Of a stretch of DNA of 34,288 nt, positions 1 to 7,407 are shown piece by piece. Every line of letters starts with the position of its first letter. The stretch's first letter is position 1. The notes beneath the pieces were generated by a model. That model was not told the DNA's origin and searched no databases. It saw only the letters and a program-made list of their open reading frames with translations. The stretch covers positions 1 through 34,288 of the forward strand of contig JAFAVK010000115.1 in NCBI GenBank assembly GCA_019242475.1, written 5' to 3'. The stretch comes from Acidobacteriota bacterium. Its GTDB lineage: Bacteria > Acidobacteriota > Blastocatellia > Pyrinomonadales > Pyrinomonadaceae. Made by a program: the position numbers and the translations under genes.

Positions 1-1
1 C

Positions 2-496
2 GAATCGGGCACGATGCGGCTCGACCTCTCGACCATCGAGTTGCGCGGCCTCATCGACGAGCTGCGCCAGCAGATGCAGCCGCTCGCCGCCGAGAAGGAG
101 ATCGCGCTCGAAGTGGACGTGCCCGAGGGGCTGCCGACCCTGCGCGCCGACCGCGCCAAGCTCCGCCGCGTGCTCGTCAACCTCGTCTCGAACGCCCTCA
201 AGTTCACGCCCCGCGGCGGCCGCGTAAGCTTGAGCGCCGCGAACGAAGGGGCGCAGGTGCGCGTCTCGGTCACAGACACCGGCGTCGGCATCCCAGAGGA
301 AGACCTCCGCGACATCTTCGACAAGTACGCCCAGGCGCGCTCGCGCGCCACCCGCAGCGAGAAGGGCACCGGGCTCGGCCTCTACATCACGCGCCAGCTC
401 GTCGAGCTGCACGGCGGCAAAATCTACGTCCAGTCCGAAGTCGGCAAGGGCTCGACGTTCTCTTTCACCATCCCGACGGCGGCCAGTGATGAATGA
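2..496 (+). CDS. Sensor histidine kinase, C-terminal part (5' end outside window)
   Basis: The frame is open from the first bases (Glu-Ser-Gly-Thr before the first Met), matching the SR(I)ESG stretch that normally follows the phospho-acceptor helix of a HisKA kinase. The Met at 14 is therefore probably internal and the true start lies upstream. What remains is a complete HATPase_c ATP-binding domain: N box (LVNLVSNALKFTP), G1 box (DTGVGIP), F box region (IFDKYAQ) and G2 box (KGTGLGLYI), ending SFTIPTA as is usual. The H box and the sensory domain are not in the window, so the stimulus and partner cannot be stated. No response-regulator gene follows. The stop is 77 bases before mpl, separated by a short inverted repeat. 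Confidence 0.9.
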   Translation, partial: ESGTMRLDLSTIELRGLIDELRQQMQPLAAEKEIALEVDVPEGLPTLRADRAKLRRVLVNLVSNALKFTPRGGRVSLSAANEGAQVRVSVTDTGVGIPEEDLRDIFDKYAQARSRATRSEKGTGLGLYITRQLVELHGGKIYVQSEVGKGSTFSFTIPTAASDE

Positions 497-570
497 TGAG
501 CGATGAATGATGAATTAAGAGCACGCCGCCTTTACTCATCACTCATCACTAAATATTCATCACTCATTCA
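487..570. repeat. GATGAATGA-type inverted repeat between kinase and mpl
   Basis: The left arm (487-516) is made of reiterated GATGAATGATGA-like words. The right arm (about 533-570) carries the complementary CTCATCACTCATCAC and TTCATCACTCATTCA words, so the RNA could fold into an imperfect hairpin. It begins over the kinase stop codon and ends a few bases before the mpl start. A related hairpin is found ahead of pta at 10421-10459. Confidence 0.65.
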
Positions 571-573
571 CCT

Positions 574-1995
574 ATGCACTACCACTTAATCGGAATCTGC
601 GGGACGGCGATGGCGTCGCTCGCCGGGATGCTTCAGGCGCGCGGGCACAGGGTCACGGGCTCGGACGAGAACGTCTACCCGCCGATGTCCACGATGCTGG
701 AAGGCTTGGGCATCCCCGTCATGCAGGGCTACAGCCCCGGGCACCTGTCGGAGCCGGCGCCCGACTGCGTCGTGGTCGGCAACGCCATGTCGCGCGGCAA
801 CGCGGAGGTGGAGGAGACCTTAAACCGCCGGCTCGTCTACCGCTCGCAGGCCGAGGTCGTCAAGGAGGAGTTCATCCGCGGCCGCCGCTCGCTCGTCGTC
901 GCCGGCACGCACGGCAAGACGACGACCACCAGCATCGCGACGTGGGTCATGGAGCGCGGCGGCCTCAACCCCTCGTTCCTCGTCGGCGGCGTCGTGCAGA
1001 ACTTCGGCGCGAGCTTCCGCGTGACCGACGGCGAATACTTTGTCATCGAGGGCGACGAGTACGACACGGCCTACTTCGACAAGGGGCCGAAGTTCATGCA
1101 CTACCTGCCCGAGATCGCGGTCGTCGGCAACATCGAGTTCGACCACGCAGACATCTACAGAGACCTCGACGCCGTCAAGCTCGCCTTCCGCCGCCTGATG
1201 AATCTGGTTCCCGCCAACGGCCGCCTCGTCGCCGGCTGGGACAGCCCCGCCGTGCGCGAGGTCGTCGAATCATTCGGGGACAAGCTTCACACGCAGCTCG
1301 AAACCTTCGGCACGAGCGAGGACGCGCGCTGGCGCGCCGTGGACGTTGACTACTCGGGCGCGCTCACGCGCTTCAAAGTCCTGCGCGAGGGCGCCGCGTG
1401 GGGCGAGTTCGAGATGCCGCTCATCGGCGATTTCAACGTGCTCAACTGCCTCTCCGTCATCATCGCCGCCGACGCGTGGGGCATCTCTCAAGAGACCATC
1501 GGCGACGCGCTCAGGACTTTCCAGAGCGTCAAGCGGCGCATGCAGGTGCGCGGCGAGGAGCGCGGCGTCACCGTCATCGACGACTTCGCGCACCACCCGA
1601 CGGCGGTGCGCGAGACGTTGCGCGCGCTCGGCGAGAAGTATAAGGGGCGCCGCCTCGTCGCCGTCTTCGAGCCGCGCTCGGCCACCTCACGCCTCGCCGT
1701 CTTCCAGGAGGAGTACGCCTCGGCCTTCGACCCCGCCGACTACGTCGTCCTCTCCTCGGTCTTCGCGCGCGAGAAGGGCAGCGCCTACGGCCGCCTCCTC
1801 GACACGGACGAGCTGACCGCCGACATCGCCGCGCGCCGCGCCCGCCCCGCCCTCTGCCTCGACGGCGCCGACCGGATCGTCGAACACCTCGCGCCCCTCT
1901 TAAAGGAGGGCGACGTGGTCGCCGTCATGTCCAACGGCGGCTTCGGCGGCATCCACGACAAGCTGCTCGCCGCGCTCAGGAACGAAGCGTCCTGA
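574..1995 (+). CDS. mpl: UDP-N-acetylmuramate:L-Ala-gamma-D-Glu-meso-DAP ligase (murein recycling)
   Basis: A Mur ligase-family enzyme of 473 aa. Known role of Mpl: ATP-dependent attachment of the recycled tripeptide L-Ala-gamma-D-Glu-meso-DAP to UDP-MurNAc in the cytoplasm, bypassing MurC, MurD and MurE. The N-terminal MHYHLIGICGTAMASLAG, the TGSDENVYPPMST stretch and the NAMSRGN motif are Mpl-type rather than MurC-type. The ATP-binding loop GTHGKTTTTS is at residues 111-120, followed by IEGDEYDTAYFDKGPKF, the FDHADI motif, DDFAHHPTA and the C-terminal VMSNGGFGGIHDKL, all typical of Mpl. Length is close to that of the family. There is no obvious Shine-Dalgarno sequence before ATG 574, but the conserved N-terminus fixes this start. 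It implies meso-DAP peptidoglycan and muropeptide recycling in this organism. Confidence 0.95.
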   Translation: MHYHLIGICGTAMASLAGMLQARGHRVTGSDENVYPPMSTMLEGLGIPVMQGYSPGHLSEPAPDCVVVGNAMSRGNAEVEETLNRRLVYRSQAEVVKEEFIRGRRSLVVAGTHGKTTTTSIATWVMERGGLNPSFLVGGVVQNFGASFRVTDGEYFVIEGDEYDTAYFDKGPKFMHYLPEIAVVGNIEFDHADIYRDLDAVKLAFRRLMNLVPANGRLVAGWDSPAVREVVESFGDKLHTQLETFGTSEDARWRAVDVDYSGALTRFKVLREGAAWGEFEMPLIGDFNVLNCLSVIIAADAWGISQETIGDALRTFQSVKRRMQVRGEERGVTVIDDFAHHPTAVRETLRALGEKYKGRRLVAVFEPRSATSRLAVFQEEYASAFDPADYVVLSSVFAREKGSAYGRLLDTDELTADIAARRARPALCLDGADRIVEHLAPLLKEGDVVAVMSNGGFGGIHDKLLAALRNEAS

Positions 1996-2042
1996 CGCCC
2001 GCGGGCGCCCGCACTGCCGTCCCGGAAGGAGAATGGTTCGGC

Positions 2043-3296
2043 ATGACGTATGACGTATTCATCAGTCATTCCAAGGTGGATGAGAAGTACGCGATCGCCG
2101 CCCACGACACGCTTGAGTCCAGCGGTTTGAAGTGCTGGATCGCGCCCAAAGACATAGACCCCGGCGAGGAGTGGGGCGACGAGATTATTAAAGCCATCAA
2201 GAGCAGCCGGGTCATGCTCGTCGTCCTGTCGTCCAGCGCTAATAAATCCAAGCACATCAGGAGAGAGGTCACTCAAGCGGAGGGGGAGGGGTTGCCGGTC
2301 ATCGTATTCCGCATTGAGGATGTGATGCCTGAAGGCAGCCTGGCATACTACTTCAACACGATACATTGGCTGGACGCGTTCCCCGAGCCCAAGGAAAAAC
2401 ATCCTCAGTTAATCGCGGCCGTAAGGCGAAGCCTCATAGGCGACCCGGCCTCGATCCCGACACCACCGCCGCCGCCACCCTTTCCGCGTTGGCTGATTGT
2501 GGCCGCCGCCGCACTGCTTGCAGCCGCGGCTGTCGGCGCGCTTCTGTTTCTGAGGCCCAACCCCAGCCCGAACGCGGCGAACGCCGTCAACACGCCCCCC
2601 GCCAACACAGCTGGCCTGCCCCCTTCCCCGACCGGCAAGAAGACGCCATCCACCACCCCCGCCACGCCCAACGCCAACGCCACAGCCGGCCCCGCCGTGA
2701 CCCCGACCGCGCCGCCGCCGCCGAGCGACACGGACGCGAAAGTAACTCAGCTAATCGGTGAGCTGAACGCGGCCGACTCCACGGAGGGCGTGCGGAGTGA
2801 CGTGATCAGCAGGCTGGGGGAACTCGCTGCACAAGACCTCAACTCACACAAGCGGGTCGTGAGTCAGTTGACGGAGTTCATCAGGAGGCGCGCGGCCAAA
2901 GGCGCTCAATGCTCGATGCGCAAGCGCCCCTTTCTGCCGGCAGACATTCAGGCGGCCCTCGACGTGCTGGCGGCCCGCCGCTGGTACTACGCGAACGGCG
3001 AGACGGAACGTCTCGAACTGAGCGAGACAGACCTCGACGGCGCCAACTTCTCACAGAAGGGCGTCCACTTCGAGGGCGTCCGCCTCCGGAACGCGTGCCT
3101 CAATAACGCGATCCTGGTCGGGGCCACCTTCCGCTGCGCCTACCTCAGCGGGGCGTCGGTGAAAGACATCGACGTGAACGACACGGACTTCTACGGCGCA
3201 GACCTTTCGGGGCTCAAAGGCTTGAGGGACGAGAATGACTTCCGCGCCCTGTTCGGCGTGGCCCTACACCTAGGCATGCCTTCGTGCGCGCAGTAG
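2043..3296 (+). CDS. TIR domain - transmembrane - pentapeptide repeat protein
   Basis: A 417-aa protein with three visible parts. Residues 1-130 are a TIR domain (YDVFISHSKVDEKYA; WIAPKDIDPGEEW; a hydrophobic strand followed by KSKHIRRE). Glu75 sits where the catalytic Glu of NAD-cleaving TIR domains is expected. Residues 150-170 form one transmembrane helix (WLIVAAAALLAAAAVGALLFL), followed by a Pro/Ala/Thr/Asn-rich linker to about 235. Residues 326-393 are pentapeptide-like repeats (SETDLDGANF, NNAILVGATF, NDTDFYGADLSG), which usually fold as a right-handed quadrilateral beta-helix. With no signal peptide, the TIR part is probably cytoplasmic; the topology is an inference. Known bacterial TIR proteins act as NADases or as scaffolds in immunity, but no Thoeris or CBASS partner gene is nearby. 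The start has AGGAG about 11 bases upstream. A terminator follows. Confidence 0.85.
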   Translation: MTYDVFISHSKVDEKYAIAAHDTLESSGLKCWIAPKDIDPGEEWGDEIIKAIKSSRVMLVVLSSSANKSKHIRREVTQAEGEGLPVIVFRIEDVMPEGSLAYYFNTIHWLDAFPEPKEKHPQLIAAVRRSLIGDPASIPTPPPPPPFPRWLIVAAAALLAAAAVGALLFLRPNPSPNAANAVNTPPANTAGLPPSPTGKKTPSTTPATPNANATAGPAVTPTAPPPPSDTDAKVTQLIGELNAADSTEGVRSDVISRLGELAAQDLNSHKRVVSQLTEFIRRRAAKGAQCSMRKRPFLPADIQAALDVLAARRWYYANGETERLELSETDLDGANFSQKGVHFEGVRLRNACLNNAILVGATFRCAYLSGASVKDIDVNDTDFYGADLSGLKGLRDENDFRALFGVALHLGMPSCAQ

Positions 3297-3419
3297 CGTT
3301 GGGCGTCACCCGGCGGCGCTCGCACCTTGTCGCCACGCCATCCCAACATGCGCGTCGTCGAGCCGGGCGACGCGGCGGGACGTAGACGCTCTTCTCGACA
3401 TCCGTCAACACACCTCGAA

Positions 3420-3444
3420 GCGGGCTCCGGCCCGCCTTTTTTTT
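3420..3444 (+). terminator. Rho-independent terminator after the TIR gene
   Basis: A six-base-pair GC stem, GCGGGC (3420-3425) with GCCCGC (3430-3435) and a TCCG loop, is followed by one C and a run of eight T. This is the clearest intrinsic terminator in the window. It lies 123 bases after the TIR stop. I see no gene in 3297-3520 apart from this. Confidence 0.85.
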
Positions 3445-3520
3445 ACGCCGTGTATTTCGCGCGCCCTCTCCCGCTCTGTTCGGCGTGACCAGCCGACTGA
3501 TACATGACCCGACAACCTAC

Positions 3521-3526
3521 AGGTGA
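3521..3526 (+). promoter_or_regulatory. Shine-Dalgarno that decides the 3532 start
   Basis: AGGTGA lies five bases before ATG 3532. The in-frame GTG at 3523 lies inside this motif, so ATG 3532 is the better start. It also yields a cleaner signal peptide (Met-Arg-Gln-Lys). Confidence 0.7.
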
Positions 3527-3531
3527 ATGAG

Positions 3532-5520
3532 ATGAGACAAAAACTTTCGAGCTTTATCGCCCCCGTAATCGCCCTTCTGCTTTTCGTGGGCGCCCTGCCA
3601 TTCTCTGCCGCGGCACAGACGGCCGCCCCCACAGTTCAACACTACAAGATGATCGACTTGACGCCGGCGGGCGCGACCGGCGCCACGGCAGTCGGCCTCT
3701 CGGGCGCGCAGCAGTTCGGCAACGCGAACTTCCCCTCCCCCACCGCGCCGGGGACGCTTGAAAGCCACGCCGTCCTCTGGTCGGGCGCGGCGGACGGCTT
3801 CACAGACCTCGGCGCCGGCACCGCCACGGCCGTCGGCGGCGGCCAGCAGGTCGGCTTCGACGCCTTCGGGCAGGCAACGCTGTGGACGGGCACGCCCGAG
3901 AGCTTAACCATCCTGACCCCGGCCGGCTGGAACACGGCGGTCGCCGTGGGCGTCGGCGGCGGCCAGCAGGTCGGCACCGCGAACCGGCAGCAGGTCTGCG
4001 GCGAGAAGAAGGGCGCCTGCGGCAGCGGGTCTTACACCGTCATGCAGCCCTTCCTGTGGACGGGCTCGGCCGCGAGCGCCGTCAACCTGACGCCCTTCAA
4101 CCTCGGCTACGGCGGCGGCAACGCCTACGGCACCGACGGCGTGCAGCAGGTCGGCGCCGGCAGGCAGTCGCTCGGCTTCGGCGCATACAGCCAGCCCTTC
4201 GCCGTCCTCTGGACGGGTACGGCCGACAGCGCCGTCAGCCTCAACCCGGCGAACTCCACCGAGTCCGCGGCCTTGGCCGTCGCGGGCGGGCAGCAGGCCG
4301 GCTACATCTACTCGTTCCACCACGCGGCGATCTGGGCGGGCTCGGCGGCGAGCGTCGTTGACCTGCACCCGGCCGGCTACGAGCTGTCCGACGCCCGTGC
4401 GACCAACGGCGTGCAGCAGGCCGGCTCCGGCTGGGTCGCCAGCCCGGCGCAGGTCAACCGCCAGCACGCCCTCGTCTGGTCGGGCAGCGCCGCGAGCGTC
4501 GTTGACCTCGACCAGTTCATGCCGATCGGCTTCACCCAGGCCAACGCGACGGGCATCGACGCCGCGGGTAACGTCGTCGGCTCGGCCGTCAAAGTCTCGG
4601 CCGACGGCACGCCCGGCACCCACGCGGTGATGTGGGTGCCGGGCGAGGCCGCCCCGAACTTCTCGCAGGGCGTCGCGCTCTCGCAGTCGTCGGTCGCCGC
4701 GGGCGACTCGGTGCAGGCGACGGTGACCTTGAGCCAGCCGGCGCCCGCGGGCGGCGCGGTCGTCAACCTGGCGGGCGTCTCCAACACGACGGCCGCGACC
4801 GTCCAGGTGCCCGCGAGCGTCACGGTGGCCGAGGGCGACACGTCGGCGAGCTTCACGGTCTCTACGGCCGCGACGACGCTCGCGGGCTTCACGCGGCCCG
4901 CCCTCGTGGACATCCAGGCAGCCTTCGGCGACACGACGCAGACGGCGCTGCTGGCCGTCGCGCCGCCGCTCTCGCTCACGTCGTTGGGCGTCGCACCCGT
5001 CAACCTGACGGGCGGGACGAACGCGACGGGGACGGTCACACTCAGCGGCCCGGCGCCCGCGGGCGGCGCGCTGGTCGCGCTTTCGAGCAACAGCGCGGCG
5101 GCGAGCGTGCCGGCGAGCGTGCTCGTCCCGGCGGGGCTGACCTCGGCGAGCTTCAACGTGCAGACCAACACCGTGACGACCTTCACGACGGCGACGCTGA
5201 CGGCCACCTACGGGACGCTCGGGTCTGCGCAGACGGCGAGGCTTACCGTCGCGCCGCCGCCGGCGCCGGTCGATACGGTCGCCATCCAGAAGGCCGACTA
5301 CGTCGCCTCGAAGAAGCAGCTCACGGTGCAGGCTTCGAGCACCAGCCAGACGGTGACGCTGATGGTCACGGCGACGGCCACCGGCGAAGTCATCGGGGTG
5401 CTGACCAACAAGGGGGCCGGCTCCTACACGGGCACCTTCACGCTGGCCGCGGCGCCGCAGAGCGTCACGGTGACCAGCGACCTCGGCGGCACCGCGAGCC
5501 TCGCCGTGAGGTCGAAGTAA
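3532..5520 (+). CDS. Secreted HAF-like repeat protein with Ig-like C-terminal modules
   Basis: A 662-aa exported protein. Residues 1-28 are a signal peptide (hydrophobic IAPVIALLLFVGAL, cleavage predicted in SAAA-Q). From about 36 to 385 come roughly seven degenerate repeats with the pattern A-x-LW-[ST]G-[ST]A..-V-x-L-x-P and a GGQQVG or GVQQAG turn, resembling the 'probable extracellular repeat, HAF family'. Two similar beta-sandwich modules follow (about 390-475 and 490-575), both with SQPAPAGG/SGPAPAGG and a VTVAEG- or VLVPAG-TSASF motif. The last 80 residues are Thr/Val-rich. No catalytic motif or membrane anchor is seen. The function is unknown; an extracellular structural or adhesive role is only a guess. 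The gene converges on the MNIO cluster, with a long hairpin between them. Confidence 0.8.
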   Translation: MRQKLSSFIAPVIALLLFVGALPFSAAAQTAAPTVQHYKMIDLTPAGATGATAVGLSGAQQFGNANFPSPTAPGTLESHAVLWSGAADGFTDLGAGTATAVGGGQQVGFDAFGQATLWTGTPESLTILTPAGWNTAVAVGVGGGQQVGTANRQQVCGEKKGACGSGSYTVMQPFLWTGSAASAVNLTPFNLGYGGGNAYGTDGVQQVGAGRQSLGFGAYSQPFAVLWTGTADSAVSLNPANSTESAALAVAGGQQAGYIYSFHHAAIWAGSAASVVDLHPAGYELSDARATNGVQQAGSGWVASPAQVNRQHALVWSGSAASVVDLDQFMPIGFTQANATGIDAAGNVVGSAVKVSADGTPGTHAVMWVPGEAAPNFSQGVALSQSSVAAGDSVQATVTLSQPAPAGGAVVNLAGVSNTTAATVQVPASVTVAEGDTSASFTVSTAATTLAGFTRPALVDIQAAFGDTTQTALLAVAPPLSLTSLGVAPVNLTGGTNATGTVTLSGPAPAGGALVALSSNSAAASVPASVLVPAGLTSASFNVQTNTVTTFTTATLTATYGTLGSAQTARLTVAPPPAPVDTVAIQKADYVASKKQLTVQASSTSQTVTLMVTATATGEVIGVLTNKGAGSYTGTFTLAAAPQSVTVTSDLGGTASLAVRSK

Positions 5521-5542
5521 GGCGGGGACTCCGAGAGACGCG

Positions 5543-5590
5543 GAGACGCGGGGACGCGGCTAATTGTCTTAGCCGCGTCCCCGCGTCTCT
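5543..5590. terminator. Long GC hairpin between convergent genes (bidirectional terminator candidate)
   Basis: A perfect 20-bp stem, 5544-5563 with 5569-5588, and a five-base TTGTC loop. The left arm is AGACGCGGGGACGCGGCTAA and is preceded by a further GAGACGCGG copy, so the arm is itself a short tandem repeat. It sits between the stop codons of the HAF-like gene (+) and the DUF2063 gene (-). A T-rich stretch (TTAATTCTTCTT) follows on the + side. Confidence 0.75.
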
Positions 5591-5612
5591 GTGCTTAATT
5601 CTTCTTGCCTTC

Positions 5613-6467
5613 TCACGCGACCCGGCGCAGGAAGCCCAGACTGAAGGCGACGGGGAGCCAGACGGCGGCCTCGGCGAGCACTTGGGCCGTCTCCTTCCCT
5701 GCTTCGTGCGCCGCGGCGAGGACGGCCGTGTAGAGCGGCGCGGGGCGCTCGCAAGCTTTGAGGAAGGCGAACTGCCAGGGCGTGACCTCTTCGACGTGGA
5801 CGCGGTAGTTCGAGCGGCCCGCCGCGACGAACGCGGCGCGCGGCGCGGGCGGCGCGGGATGTTCGCCCCTGTCCGAACTCTTAAGAAAATCCACCAGCGG
5901 GAACTTCAATTCCAGCAGGCGCAGGCACGGCGTCGCCTCAAGCGTCAGATTCTCGCCGAAGACGGCGAAGGTCGAAAGTGGCTCCGCCGGAGGCGGGTCG
6001 TCCTCCGTGCCGCGCGCACGCATCACCTCCGCGCGCGCACGCTCGACGCGCGCGAGTTCCGGCGGCAGGTCGAGCAAGAGACTCGTCGCCGCGTCGAAGC
6101 GCCCGCCGTCCGGCTTCGTCTCCTCCAGAAATCGCGGGAACCCTGCGCCGAGTTCGTAGAGGCTGGGCGAGCCGGGCGGGCGCGTGATGACGTACGCCTT
6201 GGCGAAGGCGTCGAAGACCGGGTCGCCGACGAAGCCGCGCAGGGCGGGAAAGTCCGCGCGCATGCATTCGAGCAGGCGGAGCACGTAGCCGCCGGTGTAG
6301 ACGCCGAGGCGCTCGCGCGCGGAGAGGCCGCGCCTTTCGGCCACCACGTCCTCGGCGCTCAGCCCGTGCGCGCGCGCGGCCGCGCGCAGCTTCTCGTCCA
6401 GGCCGCCGCGCTCGGTGACGACCGTCTTCAACCAGTGCTGCAAGAGGCTGAGGGACTGTTCAGTCAT
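5613..6467 (-). CDS. DUF2063 / HvfC-BufC-type partner protein of the MNIO enzyme
   Basis: A 284-aa protein. The N-terminal half (LQHWLKTVVTERG, then RLGVYTGGYVLRLLECMRADFPALRGFVGD, PVFDAFAKAYV, SLYELGAGFPRFL) is the helical 'putative DNA-binding domain' DUF2063, now classed as the HvfC/BufC N-terminal domain. The C-terminal half is less conserved. In known MNIO systems (MbnC, TglI, HvfC/BufC) such partners bind the precursor peptide and present it to the MNIO enzyme; the DNA-binding label is historical. Its start codon overlaps the end of the MNIO gene by eight bases, so the two are almost certainly co-transcribed and translationally coupled. Acting as partner in modifying the upstream ferritin-like Cys-rich protein is inference from context. 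Confidence 0.85.
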   Translation of the reverse strand: MTEQSLSLLQHWLKTVVTERGGLDEKLRAAARAHGLSAEDVVAERRGLSARERLGVYTGGYVLRLLECMRADFPALRGFVGDPVFDAFAKAYVITRPPGSPSLYELGAGFPRFLEETKPDGGRFDAATSLLLDLPPELARVERARAEVMRARGTEDDPPPAEPLSTFAVFGENLTLEATPCLRLLELKFPLVDFLKSSDRGEHPAPPAPRAAFVAAGRSNYRVHVEEVTPWQFAFLKACERPAPLYTAVLAAAHEAGKETAQVLAEAAVWLPVAFSLGFLRRVA

Positions 6468-7407
6468 CGCCCGGTGCCAGTTGAAAACCGACGGGGTTGG
6501 AGACGGCCGCCGCCGCGGCGCGGGACGGCTGAACCGGCGAGCCCGGGTTCTCGCCGCGGAGCGCCGGTTCGGCCTTGCGCAGCTCGGCGACCAGCTCGGG
6601 GAAGTCGGGGATGTTGGCGTCCCATTCGAGGAGCGTCGAGACGCCGCCCGTCAGCTCCTGCGCCAGCCTGTACAACTCCCACACGGGCGCGGGCACGGGC
6701 CGGTCGTGCGTGTCCACGAGGTAGCGGCCGCAGTCGGTCGGCCCGGCGAGGTGAATCTGGACGACCGCCTCGTGCGGCAGGCTCCGTATGTAATGCACGG
6801 GGTCGAAGCCGTGGTTATAGCCCGACACGTAGACGTTGTTCACGTCGAGCAGCAGCCCGCAGCCCGTCTCGCGCACAAGCTCCGAGAGGAAGTCCCACTC
6901 GGCGACGGTCGAGTCCTTGAACTCCAAATAACTCGAAGGGTTCTCCAAAACCAAAGGCCGCTCAAGGAACTCCTGCACCTGTCTGACGCGCGCCGCGACG
7001 TGCCGCAAGCTCTCTTCGTTGAGCGGCATGGGCAGGAGGTCGTGCGTGTTCACGCCCGCGACGCCCGTCCAGCACAGGTGGTCGGAGACCCACGCGGGCC
7101 GCACGAAGTCTGCGAGCGCCTTCAAGTCTTTCAGGTAGCGCCAATCGAGCGGGTCAGTGCTCCCGATGGACAAAGAGACGCCGTGCATCACGACGGGGCG
7201 CAGCGAGGCGACGCGCTCCAGGACGCGGCGCGCGTAGCCGTAGTTGTCGATGAAGTTCTCGCTGATGATCTCGAACCACTCGACTTCGGGGTCGTGGCTC
7301 ATCAGGTAGTTGAAGTGCTGGTTGCGCAGGCCGACCCCCAGGCCGAGGTTCGGGAGACCTCGGCGCGGGGGCCGGCCGGCTTGCGCTGCGCGGGGGCGGT
7401 GCTGCAT
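6460..7407 (-). CDS. DUF692 multinuclear iron-dependent oxidase (MNIO, HvfB/BufB/MbnB-like)
   Basis: A 315-aa TIM-barrel enzyme of the DUF692 family. MNIOs use a cluster of two or three irons and O2 to modify Cys (or Asp/Asn) in ribosomal peptides, for example to oxazolone-thioamide, thiooxazole or 3-thia-amino acids. Likely metal-ligand motifs are intact: MHGVSLS (His75), SDHLCW (Asp109, His110), LENPS (Glu155, Asn156), LLDVNNVYVS (Asp188, Asn190), QIHLAGP (His219), DTHDRPV (Asp232, His234) and LLEWDANIP (Glu261, Asp263). The frame is open further upstream, but that would run into the neighbouring gene. ATG 7407 shares one base with the TAA of the ferritin-like gene (TAATG), and the conserved NLGLGVGLRNQHFNYL follows 20 residues later. 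No good Shine-Dalgarno is seen, which fits translational coupling. Confidence 0.92.
   Translation of the reverse strand: MQHRPRAAQAGRPPRRGLPNLGLGVGLRNQHFNYLMSHDPEVEWFEIISENFIDNYGYARRVLERVASLRPVVMHGVSLSIGSTDPLDWRYLKDLKALADFVRPAWVSDHLCWTGVAGVNTHDLLPMPLNEESLRHVAARVRQVQEFLERPLVLENPSSYLEFKDSTVAEWDFLSELVRETGCGLLLDVNNVYVSGYNHGFDPVHYIRSLPHEAVVQIHLAGPTDCGRYLVDTHDRPVPAPVWELYRLAQELTGGVSTLLEWDANIPDFPELVAELRKAEPALRGENPGSPVQPSRAAAAAVSNPVGFQLAPGDD

Noticed and set aside
574..1995. Assignment of the first full gene as murC
   Set aside because: The N-terminal GICGTAMASLAG, NVYPPMST and C-terminal MSNGGFGGIH stretches are Mpl-specific.
2043..3296. A complete Thoeris or CBASS anti-phage operon around the TIR gene
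   Set aside because: Neighbours are mpl and a secreted repeat protein; no ThsA, SIR2, cyclase or STING partner is nearby, and a terminator follows at once.
4632..6920. Very long (762-codon) open frame on the plus strand
   Set aside because: Overlaps the end of the HAF-like gene and runs antisense to the DUF2063 and MNIO genes. The translation is low-complexity Arg/Gly-rich, as expected for the shadow of GC-rich coding DNA.
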